Shown in pieces: positions 5,223 to 11,187 of a DNA stretch of 11,224 nt. The position numbers and the translations under genes were made by a program. The DNA comes from HGM13006 sp964514175 (GTDB lineage Bacteria; Bacillota; Clostridia; Oscillospirales; Oscillospiraceae): assembly GCA_964514175.1 (NCBI GenBank), contig CAZEPQ010000058.1, forward strand, positions 1 to 11,224, given 5' to 3'. How positions within the stretch are numbered: the first letter of the stretch is position 1; every line of letters starts with the position of its first letter. The notes under the pieces are model-generated. The model was not told the origin of the DNA. It saw only the letters and a program-made list of their open reading frames with translations, and did not search any database.

Positions 5223-7271
5223 ATGAGTAAAAAGTATGAGCACCTGCTTTCGCCTTTTAAAATCGGCAATACGGTGATCAAGAACCGCACCATGTTTCCC
5301 AATGCGTCCCCCCACTTCCTGCAGGGGCCGGAGAACTTCCCCGCAGAGGGTCTGCTGGCCTTCTATACCAACATCGCCAAGAATGGCTGCGCCATCATCA
5401 CCCTGGCAGAGTGGAGTAATCCGGGCCAGCGGAACGGCGACTACTACAGCGATTTTGTCCACATGCAGAACTTTGATTTTACCGATCCCGCTGTGGGCAA
5501 CTATTTCAGCCAGCTTGCAGACGACATCCATTTCTATGGCTCCAAGATTCTGGTGGGCATCGACTTTCCTCCCTTCCCCGAGGGCTACAGCCTGAAGGGC
5601 TCTCCTGAGATGAAGGGCGGCGGCCCCGGCCCCATGGGCCCCAGACCTGCCACCAAGCCTGCCCCCAAGGAAATGATTCAGGAGAATATCCAAGCATTTG
5701 TGGAAAAGTGCCGTCGCTTCCGTGCTTACGGCTACGATGGCTACTCCATGCGTGTGGAGGGCAATCTGGCAGCCTCCGGCGGTCCCTTCGGCGCGTGTAT
5801 GCGGGATGACGAGTATGATAACTCCACCCTGGAAAATCGCACCCGTTACATTCTGGAATGTGCTGACGCAGTTAAGAAGGCCTTCCCCGACTGGATCATC
5901 GAATTCGGCATTGCCGGTGAGCAGCCCAAGGGCTATGGCGGTGGTATGCAGGGCTATACCCTGGAGACTGCCATCGAGTTCGCAAAGATGTGCGAGGGCC
6001 GCATTGACATCCTCCAGATTCGTGAGAAGGATATGTGCAAGTCCCATCCCACCGGTTTTACCTTCCAGAAGGGTGAGCATGACGTAATCAAGTACGCCGA
6101 GGCCATCAAGGCTGCCGGTGTCAAGGATTTGCTGCTGCAGCCCGTTGGTGGATTCCAGGACCCCGAGGAATTGGACAAGTACATTGCCGAGGGCAAGTGC
6201 GATATCATCGGCATGGCAAGAGCTTTCTTTGCCGATCCCGAGTACGGTATCAAGCTCAAGGAAGGCCGCGGCGAAGATATTACTCCCTGCCTCTGGTGTA
6301 ATAAGTGCCACGGCACCATTCTGAATGATCCCGATCCTTGGATTTCTGTATGTTCCGTGAACCCCAAGATGGGCATTGAGCACAAGCTGGGCCGTATGGT
6401 GGAAGCACCCGGTCAGAAAAAGAAGGTTGCTGTCATCGGCGGCGGCCCTGCCGGTATGCGTACCGCCATCTATGCGGCACAGAGAGGCCACGATGTTACC
6501 GTCTTTGAAAAGAGCGGTGAGCTGGGCGGCCAGATCAAGTGCGGTGATTATGCCTCCTTCAAGTGGCCCATGGGCGAGTACAAGGCATGGCTCATCCGTC
6601 AGATGGACAAGGAAGGCGTCAAGGTGGTTATGAACTGCGAAGCCACCCCCGAGATGGTGAAGGAGCAGGGCTTTGACACTGTAATGGCCTGCACCGGCGC
6701 CGAGCCCAAGATCCCTGCCTCCATGGAAGGCTTTGCGGACGAAAACGGCAAGCTGAAGCAGGAGTATTGGTTCTGCACGGACGTATTTGGTCACGAGGCA
6801 GAGCTGGGCAAGGATGTTGTCATCGTGGGCGCATCCGAGACCGGCGTGGAAACTGCTATGTACCTCTGCGAGAATGGTCATAACGTGACCCTGCTGACCC
6901 GTCAGAAGGAGATCGGTCACGACTGCTCCAAGCTCCATTACATTACCATGGCCTTTGTTGGCCCCGATCCTGTCACCGGACGGGAGGGTATGCGTCCCGC
7001 ATGGGAGGCCTATGAGAACCTGGAGGGTATCACCTGCGTTACCACCAAGAAGGTGGAGGGCAACGTGGTCACCTATGTGGGTGCCGATGGAAATGAAAAG
7101 ACCATCCAGGCGGATTCCGTGGTTCTCTGCGGCGGTATGCAGCCCCAGACTGACGAGGCGCTGGCTTTTTCCGCCGCTGCGGACGAGTTCTTCGCCGTGG
7201 GCGACTGCAACGGCTGCGGCAACCTGCAGAAGGTGAACCGTCAGGCTTATTCCAGAGCTATGCAAATCTAA
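5223..7271 (+). CDS. Divergent OYE / 2-enoate reductase-family FMN, 4Fe-4S, FAD oxidoreductase (682 aa)
   Basis: It has the same three-part architecture as the 660-aa protein upstream: an FMN barrel (~1-350, STLENRTRY at 201-209), a 4Fe-4S site at C356, C359, C362 and C377 (CSVNP), FAD motif GGGPAG at 406-411, and a degenerate second Rossmann motif GASETG at 536-541. The barrel is unusual. The OYE H-x-x-N/H-G-Y segment reads MRVEGNLAASGG (176-187), so R177 replaces the histidine and no tyrosine is seen. A Gly/Pro-rich loop occupies ~124-149. The start ATG has GGAGGAGA at 5211-5218, 4 bases away. It has its own promoter and terminator. Codon use is strongly biased (AAG, GAG, CGT/CGC, GGC/GGT), unlike the CGG-rich 660-aa gene, suggesting high expression. 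The family is clear. The reaction and substrate are unknown. It may act with the upstream operon or merely lie beside it. Confidence 0.88.
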   Translation: MSKKYEHLLSPFKIGNTVIKNRTMFPNASPHFLQGPENFPAEGLLAFYTNIAKNGCAIITLAEWSNPGQRNGDYYSDFVHMQNFDFTDPAVGNYFSQLADDIHFYGSKILVGIDFPPFPEGYSLKGSPEMKGGGPGPMGPRPATKPAPKEMIQENIQAFVEKCRRFRAYGYDGYSMRVEGNLAASGGPFGACMRDDEYDNSTLENRTRYILECADAVKKAFPDWIIEFGIAGEQPKGYGGGMQGYTLETAIEFAKMCEGRIDILQIREKDMCKSHPTGFTFQKGEHDVIKYAEAIKAAGVKDLLLQPVGGFQDPEELDKYIAEGKCDIIGMARAFFADPEYGIKLKEGRGEDITPCLWCNKCHGTILNDPDPWISVCSVNPKMGIEHKLGRMVEAPGQKKKVAVIGGGPAGMRTAIYAAQRGHDVTVFEKSGELGGQIKCGDYASFKWPMGEYKAWLIRQMDKEGVKVVMNCEATPEMVKEQGFDTVMACTGAEPKIPASMEGFADENGKLKQEYWFCTDVFGHEAELGKDVVIVGASETGVETAMYLCENGHNVTLLTRQKEIGHDCSKLHYITMAFVGPDPVTGREGMRPAWEAYENLEGITCVTTKKVEGNVVTYVGADGNEKTIQADSVVLCGGMQPQTDEALAFSAAADEFFAVGDCNGCGNLQKVNRQAYSRAMQI

Positions 7272-7281
7272 ATTTATACAG

Positions 7282-7313
7282 AAAAACGGAGGCGAATTTT
7301 CGCCTCCGTTTTT
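7282..7313. terminator. Bidirectional intrinsic terminator
   Basis: AAAAACGGAGGCGAA (7282-7296) and TTCGCCTCCGTTTTT (7299-7313) form a perfect 15-bp stem with a 2-base centre. Both strands end in a T run. It lies between the convergent 682-aa gene (stop 7271) and the SDR gene (stop 7325), and should serve both. Confidence 0.92.
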
Positions 7314-7324
7314 AGCTTAATGTG

Positions 7325-8077
7325 TCAGGTTCTTGCGGCGTGAATCAAAATCGCATGGGGAACCAGTGCCGACAGCACCCGATAAAGTTTGTAGAATACT
7401 TTGGGGGTATATACCGCCCGCCCCTTCTTTGCGGCATTCAGCGCTCCCTTGACCACCTTTTGGGGGATGCAGTAGGGAAGAATATCAAAGGTTTTGGAAT
7501 TGCCCTTGATGCGGCCCAGACGGATAAACTCCGTGTCCATGGGGCCGGGGCATACTGCAGTGACGGAAATATTTCTGGGCTTTAATTCCTCGTGAAGTCC
7601 CCGAGAAAAGGCGGATACATAGGCCTTGGTGGAGCTGTAGATGGTCATGCGAGGATTGGGCAGGAAGGATGCAATGGAGGAAATATTGATGATCCTGCCG
7701 CCGGAGGGCATGTAGGGTAGCACAGTGTGGGTCACTGCGGTGAGGGCCCGAATGTTCAGGTCCAGCATTCTGAGCTGTTCCTCCTGAGGGCTTTCCGCAA
7801 AATTTCCCAGATAACCGCAGCCCGCGTTGCCCACAAGCAGGGTGACCTCCGGCTGCTCCCGGTCTAAAAGCGTCCCGAGCTGAGAAATCGCATCTGAATC
7901 GGTTAGATCCAGAGCGATGGGACGAAGCTGCACCCCAGGGACGGACAAATCTTCCATAAGTTCTGTGCGGCGGGCAATGAGCCAGTAGCTCTGAATCTCC
8001 GGGAATACATCGTGGATCTGATGGACAAATTCCAGGCCCAGTCCGGCGGATGCACCTGTGATGATGGCAGTTTTCAT
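7325..8077 (-). CDS. Short-chain dehydrogenase/reductase (SDR), 250 aa
   Basis: This is a classical SDR by length and motifs: cofactor loop TGASAGLG (7-14), GNAG (83-86, variant of NNAG), structural N109, and a catalytic set S134, Y147, K151 (YSSTK), followed by CPGPMDTEF. Such enzymes reduce or oxidise carbonyl/hydroxyl groups with NAD(P)(H) in the cytosol. The substrate cannot be read. I start at the ATG at 8077 because AGAAAGGTGA (8085-8094) precedes it by 7 bases and the Rossmann strand starts at once. A longer upstream frame back to 8221 would overlap the E2-like gene and run through a terminator hairpin, so it is rejected. The gene follows the E2-like gene by 52 bases, but with an intrinsic terminator between them. 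Confidence 0.92.
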   Translation of the reverse strand: MKTAIITGASAGLGLEFVHQIHDVFPEIQSYWLIARRTELMEDLSVPGVQLRPIALDLTDSDAISQLGTLLDREQPEVTLLVGNAGCGYLGNFAESPQEEQLRMLDLNIRALTAVTHTVLPYMPSGGRIINISSIASFLPNPRMTIYSSTKAYVSAFSRGLHEELKPRNISVTAVCPGPMDTEFIRLGRIKGNSKTFDILPYCIPQKVVKGALNAAKKGRAVYTPKVFYKLYRVLSALVPHAILIHAART

Positions 8078-8095
8078 AGATTTTTCACCTTTCTG

Positions 8096-8123
8096 AAAAA
8101 GGCGCCCCGGGTGGGCGCCTTTT
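8096..8123 (-). terminator. Intrinsic terminator between the E2-like and SDR genes
   Basis: On the minus strand AAAAGGCGCCC and GGGCGCCTTTT (8113-8123 and 8097-8107 on plus) form an 11-bp stem with a 5-base loop, followed by TTTTTCAG. It starts 7 bases after the E2-like stop, and its T run abuts the SDR ribosome binding site. Transcription of the SDR must come from read-through or a promoter inside the E2-like gene. Confidence 0.85.
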
Positions 8124-8129
8124 GTGTAT

Positions 8130-8987
8130 TTATCTTGCGTCTTCGATCTTTTTCTCCAGGGGTGTTTCCAGCAGGTAGGGGTTGGCCAGGAAGCGCTTAA
8201 ACTTCTTGAGGGAACGGGCAAAATACAGTCCGTCGCAGAAGCGCTCGTCTGTCACCAGACCGAAGCCCAACTGCTTGCGGATGGCCACTTCGGAGCCTAC
8301 CACCACGGGCTTTTTCTTCTCTTTGCCCATGGCCAGGAAGAGACCGGTGGTGCCGAATTCATAGACATGGTGATAAATATGATTGATGCCCAAAGATTTC
8401 AGATTGGTGATAAACAGGGAGGTATGGAAGGGACTGGCCTCAATGATGGCCTTGGGCATGCAGTTGTGCCGATCCATAAACATCAGAATGTTTACCACGG
8501 TCTGAAGGAAGAAGGGCGGCAGATCCAAAAGCTTGGCCACCAGTTTATCTGTGGCGTTTGAGACGCGTTTTTTGCCGGTCTCCTTTGCGACCCGCTGGTT
8601 GATGACGGTGGCGATCTCATCTATGGTTTCTGTGCCCTCAAAGCAGAGCTTAATAGTGGTCTCGTTACTGTCTTCCCGCAGGGTCTCGTGAACTACAAAG
8701 CTGACCCAGATCTTGGGGCGGGCGTAGATCTTGCCGTTCATAACAAAGCGGTTAAGTCTGGGCCGGATGGCCAGCATACGAACCATGGCGGCGATCAGGA
8801 TGTGCATATAGCCCAGTTCCAGACCTTCCTCTCGCTTCTTTGCAATATAATCGTCCATGGCTTCGCATGAAATCTGATCCTCAAACATGTTCATGGAGTC
8901 CGTACGGGTCTTCATGACATAAGGCATGATTTTTTGGATGGGATCAATGTCGTGAACGACACGCCCATCATAGCGTTTTCCAAACAT
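8130..8987 (-). CDS. Stand-alone E2 / chloramphenicol-acetyltransferase-fold protein lacking the catalytic His (285 aa)
   Basis: The C-terminal two-thirds resemble the catalytic domain of 2-oxo acid dehydrogenase E2 acyltransferases (CAT fold). LGINHIYHHVYEFGTTGLFLAMG matches the late E2 strands, and GFGLVTDERFCDGLYFARSLKKFKRFLANPYLLE matches the DHRxxDG motif and the final helix ending in NPxxLE. There is no lipoyl or subunit-binding domain. In the key motif the catalytic histidine is replaced by glutamate (D247-E248-R249...D252-G253), so ordinary acyl transfer chemistry is doubtful. The N-terminus (MFGKRYDGR...DPIQKIMPYVM) is typical of a stand-alone clostridial group of such proteins whose function I do not know. 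The ATG at 8987 has AAGGAG (8997-9002) 9 bases upstream. It is followed by its own terminator. It may be a structural or binding paralogue rather than an enzyme. Confidence 0.75.
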   Translation of the reverse strand: MFGKRYDGRVVHDIDPIQKIMPYVMKTRTDSMNMFEDQISCEAMDDYIAKKREEGLELGYMHILIAAMVRMLAIRPRLNRFVMNGKIYARPKIWVSFVVHETLREDSNETTIKLCFEGTETIDEIATVINQRVAKETGKKRVSNATDKLVAKLLDLPPFFLQTVVNILMFMDRHNCMPKAIIEASPFHTSLFITNLKSLGINHIYHHVYEFGTTGLFLAMGKEKKKPVVVGSEVAIRKQLGFGLVTDERFCDGLYFARSLKKFKRFLANPYLLETPLEKKIEDAR

Positions 8988-9117
8988 TTCTTTTCACTCC
9001 TTCATTCCCCAGAACGCCTTAAATGCATCGGACTGTTCCTACGAAGCATGGGCAGCCATGGAAAATGTCTTTTTCTCCTCCTTTACATTTTTGCATAAAA
9101 TCCGACAAAGCACAAGC
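8988..9117 (-). other. Long 5' leader of the E2-like gene
   Basis: If the promoter at 9118-9147 is right, the transcript has a leader of about 120 bases. It contains the hairpin arms ATGCATCG/CGAAGCAT (9023-9030, 9042-9049, one mismatch), a second small hairpin from CATGG/CCATG near 9047-9060, and a purine-rich AAAGGAGGAG not close to any good start. A 25-codon upstream frame with four cysteines can be read from an ATG without a clear ribosome site. I recognise no known riboswitch or T-box. Confidence 0.3.
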
Positions 9118-9147
9118 ATTATTTGCGAAAAATAAAACATTTCTCAA
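9118..9147 (-). promoter_or_regulatory. Candidate promoter of the E2-like gene
   Basis: Read on the minus strand, TTGAGA (9142-9147) and AATAAT (9118-9123) are separated by 18 bases within a strongly AT-rich block. Each hexamer is close to the sigma-A consensus. Nearby AT-rich sequence offers other weak choices, so the exact site is uncertain. The rest of the gap, 9148-9229, shows only a short palindrome at 9176-9186 and no gene. Confidence 0.45.
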
Positions 9148-9231
9148 TTTTTTGTAATAATAACATATAAAATTGACATATTATGTACGTTTCCTGCCGG
9201 GGAAAATTCAGAATTATGAACCATATGGAGT

Positions 9232-9262
9232 GAAAAATACGGCGCCGCCCGTGGGCAGCGCC
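9232..9262 (-). terminator. Intrinsic terminator of pyrC
   Basis: On the minus strand GGCGCTGCCC and GGGCGGCGCC (9241-9262) form a 10-bp stem with one G-U pair and a 2-base loop, followed by GTATTTTT. It begins 8 bases after the pyrC stop. Confidence 0.85.
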
Positions 9263-9270
9263 GCTTGAAC

Positions 9271-10545
9271 TTAAATCTGATAGGTGATTTTACCGTCGCA
9301 AATGGTCATATGGACCTTGCCTGTGAGTTTGTCCCCGGCAAAGACGGTGTTTCTTGCCTTGGAGCGGAAAGTCTCAGGTTCCACCGTCCATTCCTCGTCG
9401 GGGGCAAAGACAAACAGATCCGCCGCTGCACCTTCCTGTAGGATCACAGGGGTAAGACCGAGAATATTGGCGGGGATGGTGGACATTTTCTCCATCAGCT
9501 CCGGCAGCGTGAGATGACCCGGCTTTACAAGATGGGTGATGCAGGCTGCCAGAGAGGTCTCCAGACCCACCATGCCGCTGGGGGCATCGGGGAGCGCTTT
9601 GGCTTTTTCCTCGGCGCTGTGGGGAGCGTGGTCGGTGACAATGCAGTCCAGGGTGCCGTCCAGCACGGCAGCAAGGATGGCCTGCTTGTCTGCCTCTGTA
9701 CGGAGGGGAGGATTCACCCGGGCCATGGTGCCCTTTGTCAGAATTTCGTCCTCGGTATAGATGAAATACTGGGGACAGGTCTCGGCGGTCACGTTTACGC
9801 CATTTTTCTTGGCCTGACGGATCAGGTCGGCGGAACCGGCGGTGGAGACATGGGCGATGTGAACATGGCTGTCGGTGTCCCTTGCCAACATCAGATCACG
9901 AGCTACCATCAGATCCTCCGCAATGGCAGGACGACCGGGCAGGCCAAGCTGACGGGAGATCTTGCCCTCATTCACGGCCTTGTTGCCCACCATTTCGCCG
10001 TCCTCGCAGTGAGAAATGACAATTTTGTCAAGGGACTTTGCTTCTATCAGGGCGTCACGCATCCGGGTGGCGGAGGTGACGGGCACACCGTCATCGGAGA
10101 AGGCGATGGCGCCAGCTTGGGCCAGGGCAGGGAAGTCGGTCAGCTCATTGCCCTTCTGACCCATGGTAACTGCACCGATGGGATAGACCCGGCAGGAGCC
10201 TGCCGTTTCGGTCTTGTCCAGGATATACTCGATGGTTTCCACGGTGTCGATGGCGGGCTTGGTGTTGGGCATGCAGGCCACTGCGGTAAACCCGCCTGCG
10301 GCGGCAGCGGCAGTGCCGGTGGCGATGTCCTCTTTGTAGGTAAGGCCGGGATCACGGAGATGCACATGCATGTCCACCAGACCGGGGGCCACCATCATGC
10401 CCTTGCAGTCGTAGACCTGATGGCCTGTTTCATCGATTTCCTGTGCAATTTTTGTGATTTTCCCATCCTCCACCAGCAGACTGGCGGGGGAAAAGGTCTT
10501 TTTGACCGGATCAATAATATTGCCGTTTTTCAAAAGAATTCCCAT
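9271..10545 (-). CDS. pyrC: Dihydroorotase, class I (PyrC)
   Basis: The enzyme interconverts N-carbamoyl-L-aspartate and L-dihydroorotate in de novo pyrimidine synthesis, in the cytosol. The 424 residues match class I (Gram-positive type) length. Metal ligands are visible: H60 and H62 in DMHVHLRDPG, the bridging aspartate in FSDDG (D151/D152), H179 in SHCED, H232 in IAHVST, and D305 in TDHAPHS. NPPLR (278-282) and the MVGLE segment are also characteristic. Three ATGs lie near the start. I chose 10545 because MGILLKNGNI is the usual family N-terminus and AAAGGA (10558-10563) is 12 bases away. The in-frame ATG at 10554 is only 3 bases from that site, and the ATG at 10550 is out of frame. No other pyrimidine gene is adjacent, so it is an isolated housekeeping gene with its own terminator. 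No clear promoter is seen. Confidence 0.96.
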   Translation of the reverse strand: MGILLKNGNIIDPVKKTFSPASLLVEDGKITKIAQEIDETGHQVYDCKGMMVAPGLVDMHVHLRDPGLTYKEDIATGTAAAAAGGFTAVACMPNTKPAIDTVETIEYILDKTETAGSCRVYPIGAVTMGQKGNELTDFPALAQAGAIAFSDDGVPVTSATRMRDALIEAKSLDKIVISHCEDGEMVGNKAVNEGKISRQLGLPGRPAIAEDLMVARDLMLARDTDSHVHIAHVSTAGSADLIRQAKKNGVNVTAETCPQYFIYTEDEILTKGTMARVNPPLRTEADKQAILAAVLDGTLDCIVTDHAPHSAEEKAKALPDAPSGMVGLETSLAACITHLVKPGHLTLPELMEKMSTIPANILGLTPVILQEGAAADLFVFAPDEEWTVEPETFRSKARNTVFAGDKLTGKVHMTICDGKITYQI

Positions 10546-10616
10546 AACATACATCGGTCCTTTCGGGATAGATTTTTTTGTGTGGGGCAAACTTTATGCC
10601 GAGGGGAGTGAGTCAA

Positions 10617-10790
10617 ATGGAAGCAAAAACATTTTTCATGGTAATGGGTCTCGGCGCAGCCGCCGGTACCGCTGTGGGAATGATGCTGCCTCGCAGCAAG
10701 GAGATGCAGCAAAAGGGCAAACAGGCGGCGCACATCGCCGCACAGAAGGTCACAGACGCAGTGGAGACACTGGAAGAAAAAATGACCTGA
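10617..10790 (+). CDS. 57-aa glycine-zipper membrane protein (YtxH-like)
   Basis: A short protein begins at ATG 10617 after GGGGAG (10603-10608, 8 bases). An in-frame ATG at 10578 lacks such a site and would add 13 non-conserved-looking residues. Residues ~5-24 form one membrane segment with glycine-zipper spacing (GLGAAAGTAVGMML), followed by a basic PRSK and a polar, probably helical tail rich in Lys, Gln, Ala and Glu. This layout resembles YtxH-type or other small gut-Firmicute membrane proteins of unknown or stress-related role. It is divergent from pyrC, and the 71-base gap offers no convincing promoter. It is followed by its own terminator. Confidence 0.72.
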   Translation: MEAKTFFMVMGLGAAAGTAVGMMLPRSKEMQQKGKQAAHIAAQKVTDAVETLEEKMT

Positions 10791-10798
10791 CGGCGGGG

Positions 10799-10836
10799 GC
10801 AGGCGTGCGAAAGTGCGCCTGCTTCTCATTTTGTTT
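10799..10836 (+). terminator. Intrinsic terminator after the 57-aa gene
   Basis: GCAGGCG (10799-10805) pairs with CGCCTGC (10816-10822) around a 10-base loop, followed by TTCTCATTTTGTTT. The T run is interrupted, so it may be moderately efficient. It begins 8 bases after the stop. Confidence 0.7.
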
Positions 10837-10883
10837 AGTATACCATGAATTTATGCGTTATGCGACACTTTTTCGCCTTTTTC

Positions 10884-10942
10884 AAAAAATCCAAAAATTT
10901 TTCAAAAAAACACTTGCATTTTATAAAATGAGGTGCTATAAT
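10884..10942 (+). promoter_or_regulatory. tRNA-Arg promoter with upstream A-tracts
   Basis: TTGCAT (10914-10919), a 17-base spacer and a perfect TATAAT (10937-10942) form a strong promoter. Directly upstream, A-tracts at 10884-10889, 10893-10897 and 10904-10910 recur roughly every helical turn, as in UP elements or curved DNA that boost stable-RNA promoters. The predicted start near 10948-10949 leaves a ~20-base 5' leader. That leader contains CTCC-GCAA-GGAG (10952-10963), a small GNRA-tetraloop hairpin before the mature tRNA. Confidence 0.85.
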
Positions 10943-10968
10943 ACTCTAGCACTCCGCAAGGAGAGTAT

Positions 10969-11045
10969 GCGCCGGTAGCTCAGTTGGATAGAGTGACTGA
11001 CTACGAATCAGTAGGTCGGGGGTTCGAGTCCCTTCCGGCGTACCA
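10969..11045 (+). tRNA. tRNA-Arg (anticodon ACG)
   Basis: The 77 bases fold as a full cloverleaf: acceptor GCGCCGG/CCGGCGT (ending G1-U72), D arm GCTC/GAGT, anticodon arm ACTGA-CTACGAA-TCAGT with anticodon ACG at 11003-11005, 5-base variable loop AGGTC, T arm GGGGG-TTCGAGT-CCCTT, discriminator A and encoded CCA. ACG is expected to be edited to ICG by TadA and to read CGU, CGC and CGA. It has a strong promoter upstream and a terminator 1 base downstream. Confidence 0.97.
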
Positions 11046-11046
11046 G

Positions 11047-11077
11047 AAGCCGTGAGCAAACGCTCACGGCTTTTTTT
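11047..11077 (+). terminator. Intrinsic terminator of tRNA-Arg
   Basis: AAGCCGTGAGC (11047-11057) and GCTCACGGCTT (11062-11072) form a perfect 11-bp stem with a 4-base loop and a run of seven T from 11071. It begins 1 base after the CCA end. Confidence 0.93.
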
Positions 11078-11084
11078 ACGCCTG

Positions 11085-11118
11085 CCAAAAATTCGTCGCC
11101 GAAGGCTCGAATTTTTGG
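11085..11118. repeat. 34-bp palindromic hairpin downstream of the tRNA
   Basis: CCAAAAATTCG (11085-11095) and CGAATTTTTGG (11108-11118) are perfect inverted copies. Between them GCC-GAA-GGC (11098-11106) forms an inner stem. It lacks a following T run, so it is not a plain terminator. The form resembles short dispersed palindromic elements, but copy number cannot be judged here. Confidence 0.7.
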
Positions 11119-11141
11119 GAAGGGACAGCCGCAGTCGAACA
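11118..11141 (-). repeat. Inverted partial copy of the tRNA-Arg T-arm
   Basis: On the minus strand this reads GTTCGA, then eight extra bases CTGCGGCT, then GTCCCTTCC. The tRNA at 11022-11036 reads GTTCGA directly followed by GTCCCTTCC. All 15 bases match apart from the insertion. The GTTCGA part is common to many tRNAs, so the 9-base block is the more telling half. Confidence 0.5.
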
Positions 11142-11157
11142 TGCCACCGGCATGTTC
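11137..11157. repeat. 21-bp hairpin GAACATGCC-ACC-GGCATGTTC
   Basis: A perfect 9-bp inverted repeat with a 3-base loop lies between the inverted T-arm copy and the direct tRNA 3'-end copy. TTT follows, but the run is short, so terminator function is doubtful. Confidence 0.6.
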
Positions 11158-11169
11158 TTTGTGCGTCTA

Positions 11170-11183
11170 CTTCCGGCGTACCA
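11170..11183 (+). repeat. 14-bp direct copy of the tRNA-Arg 3' end
   Basis: CTTCCGGCGTACCA at 11170-11183 is identical to 11032-11045, which covers the end of the T stem, the 3' acceptor strand and the CCA. The two copies bound a 124-base spacer. This could be an att-like duplication left by an element at the tRNA end, or a decayed second tRNA. Confidence 0.75.
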
Positions 11184-11187
11184 TATG

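Noticed and set aside
3258..7265. A 4-kb open frame on the minus strand (1335 codons)
   Set aside because: It lies opposite four well-supported genes and a terminator/promoter region, has no recognisable domain, and its His/Gly/Leu-rich composition is typical of antisense frames in GC-rich coding DNA.
329..7271. Calling the locus a bile-acid (bai) operon
   Set aside because: Only the flavoprotein classes resemble bai genes; no CoA ligase, CoA transferase, 7-alpha-dehydratase or transporter is present.
8078..8221. N-terminal extension of the SDR to 8221
   Set aside because: It would overlap the E2-like gene, pass through a terminator hairpin and add residues unlike any SDR; the ATG at 8077 has a proper ribosome site.
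9173..9200. TTGACA at 9173 as a plus-strand promoter
   Set aside because: No -10 hexamer occurs 16-18 bases downstream, and there is no plus-strand gene until 10617.
9514..10611. A 365-codon plus-strand frame
   Set aside because: Antisense to pyrC, whose metal-binding motifs are unambiguous; composition is shadow-like.
11085..11157. CRISPR-like repeats in the palindromic tail
   Set aside because: The hairpins differ in sequence and there is no regular repeat-spacer pattern.
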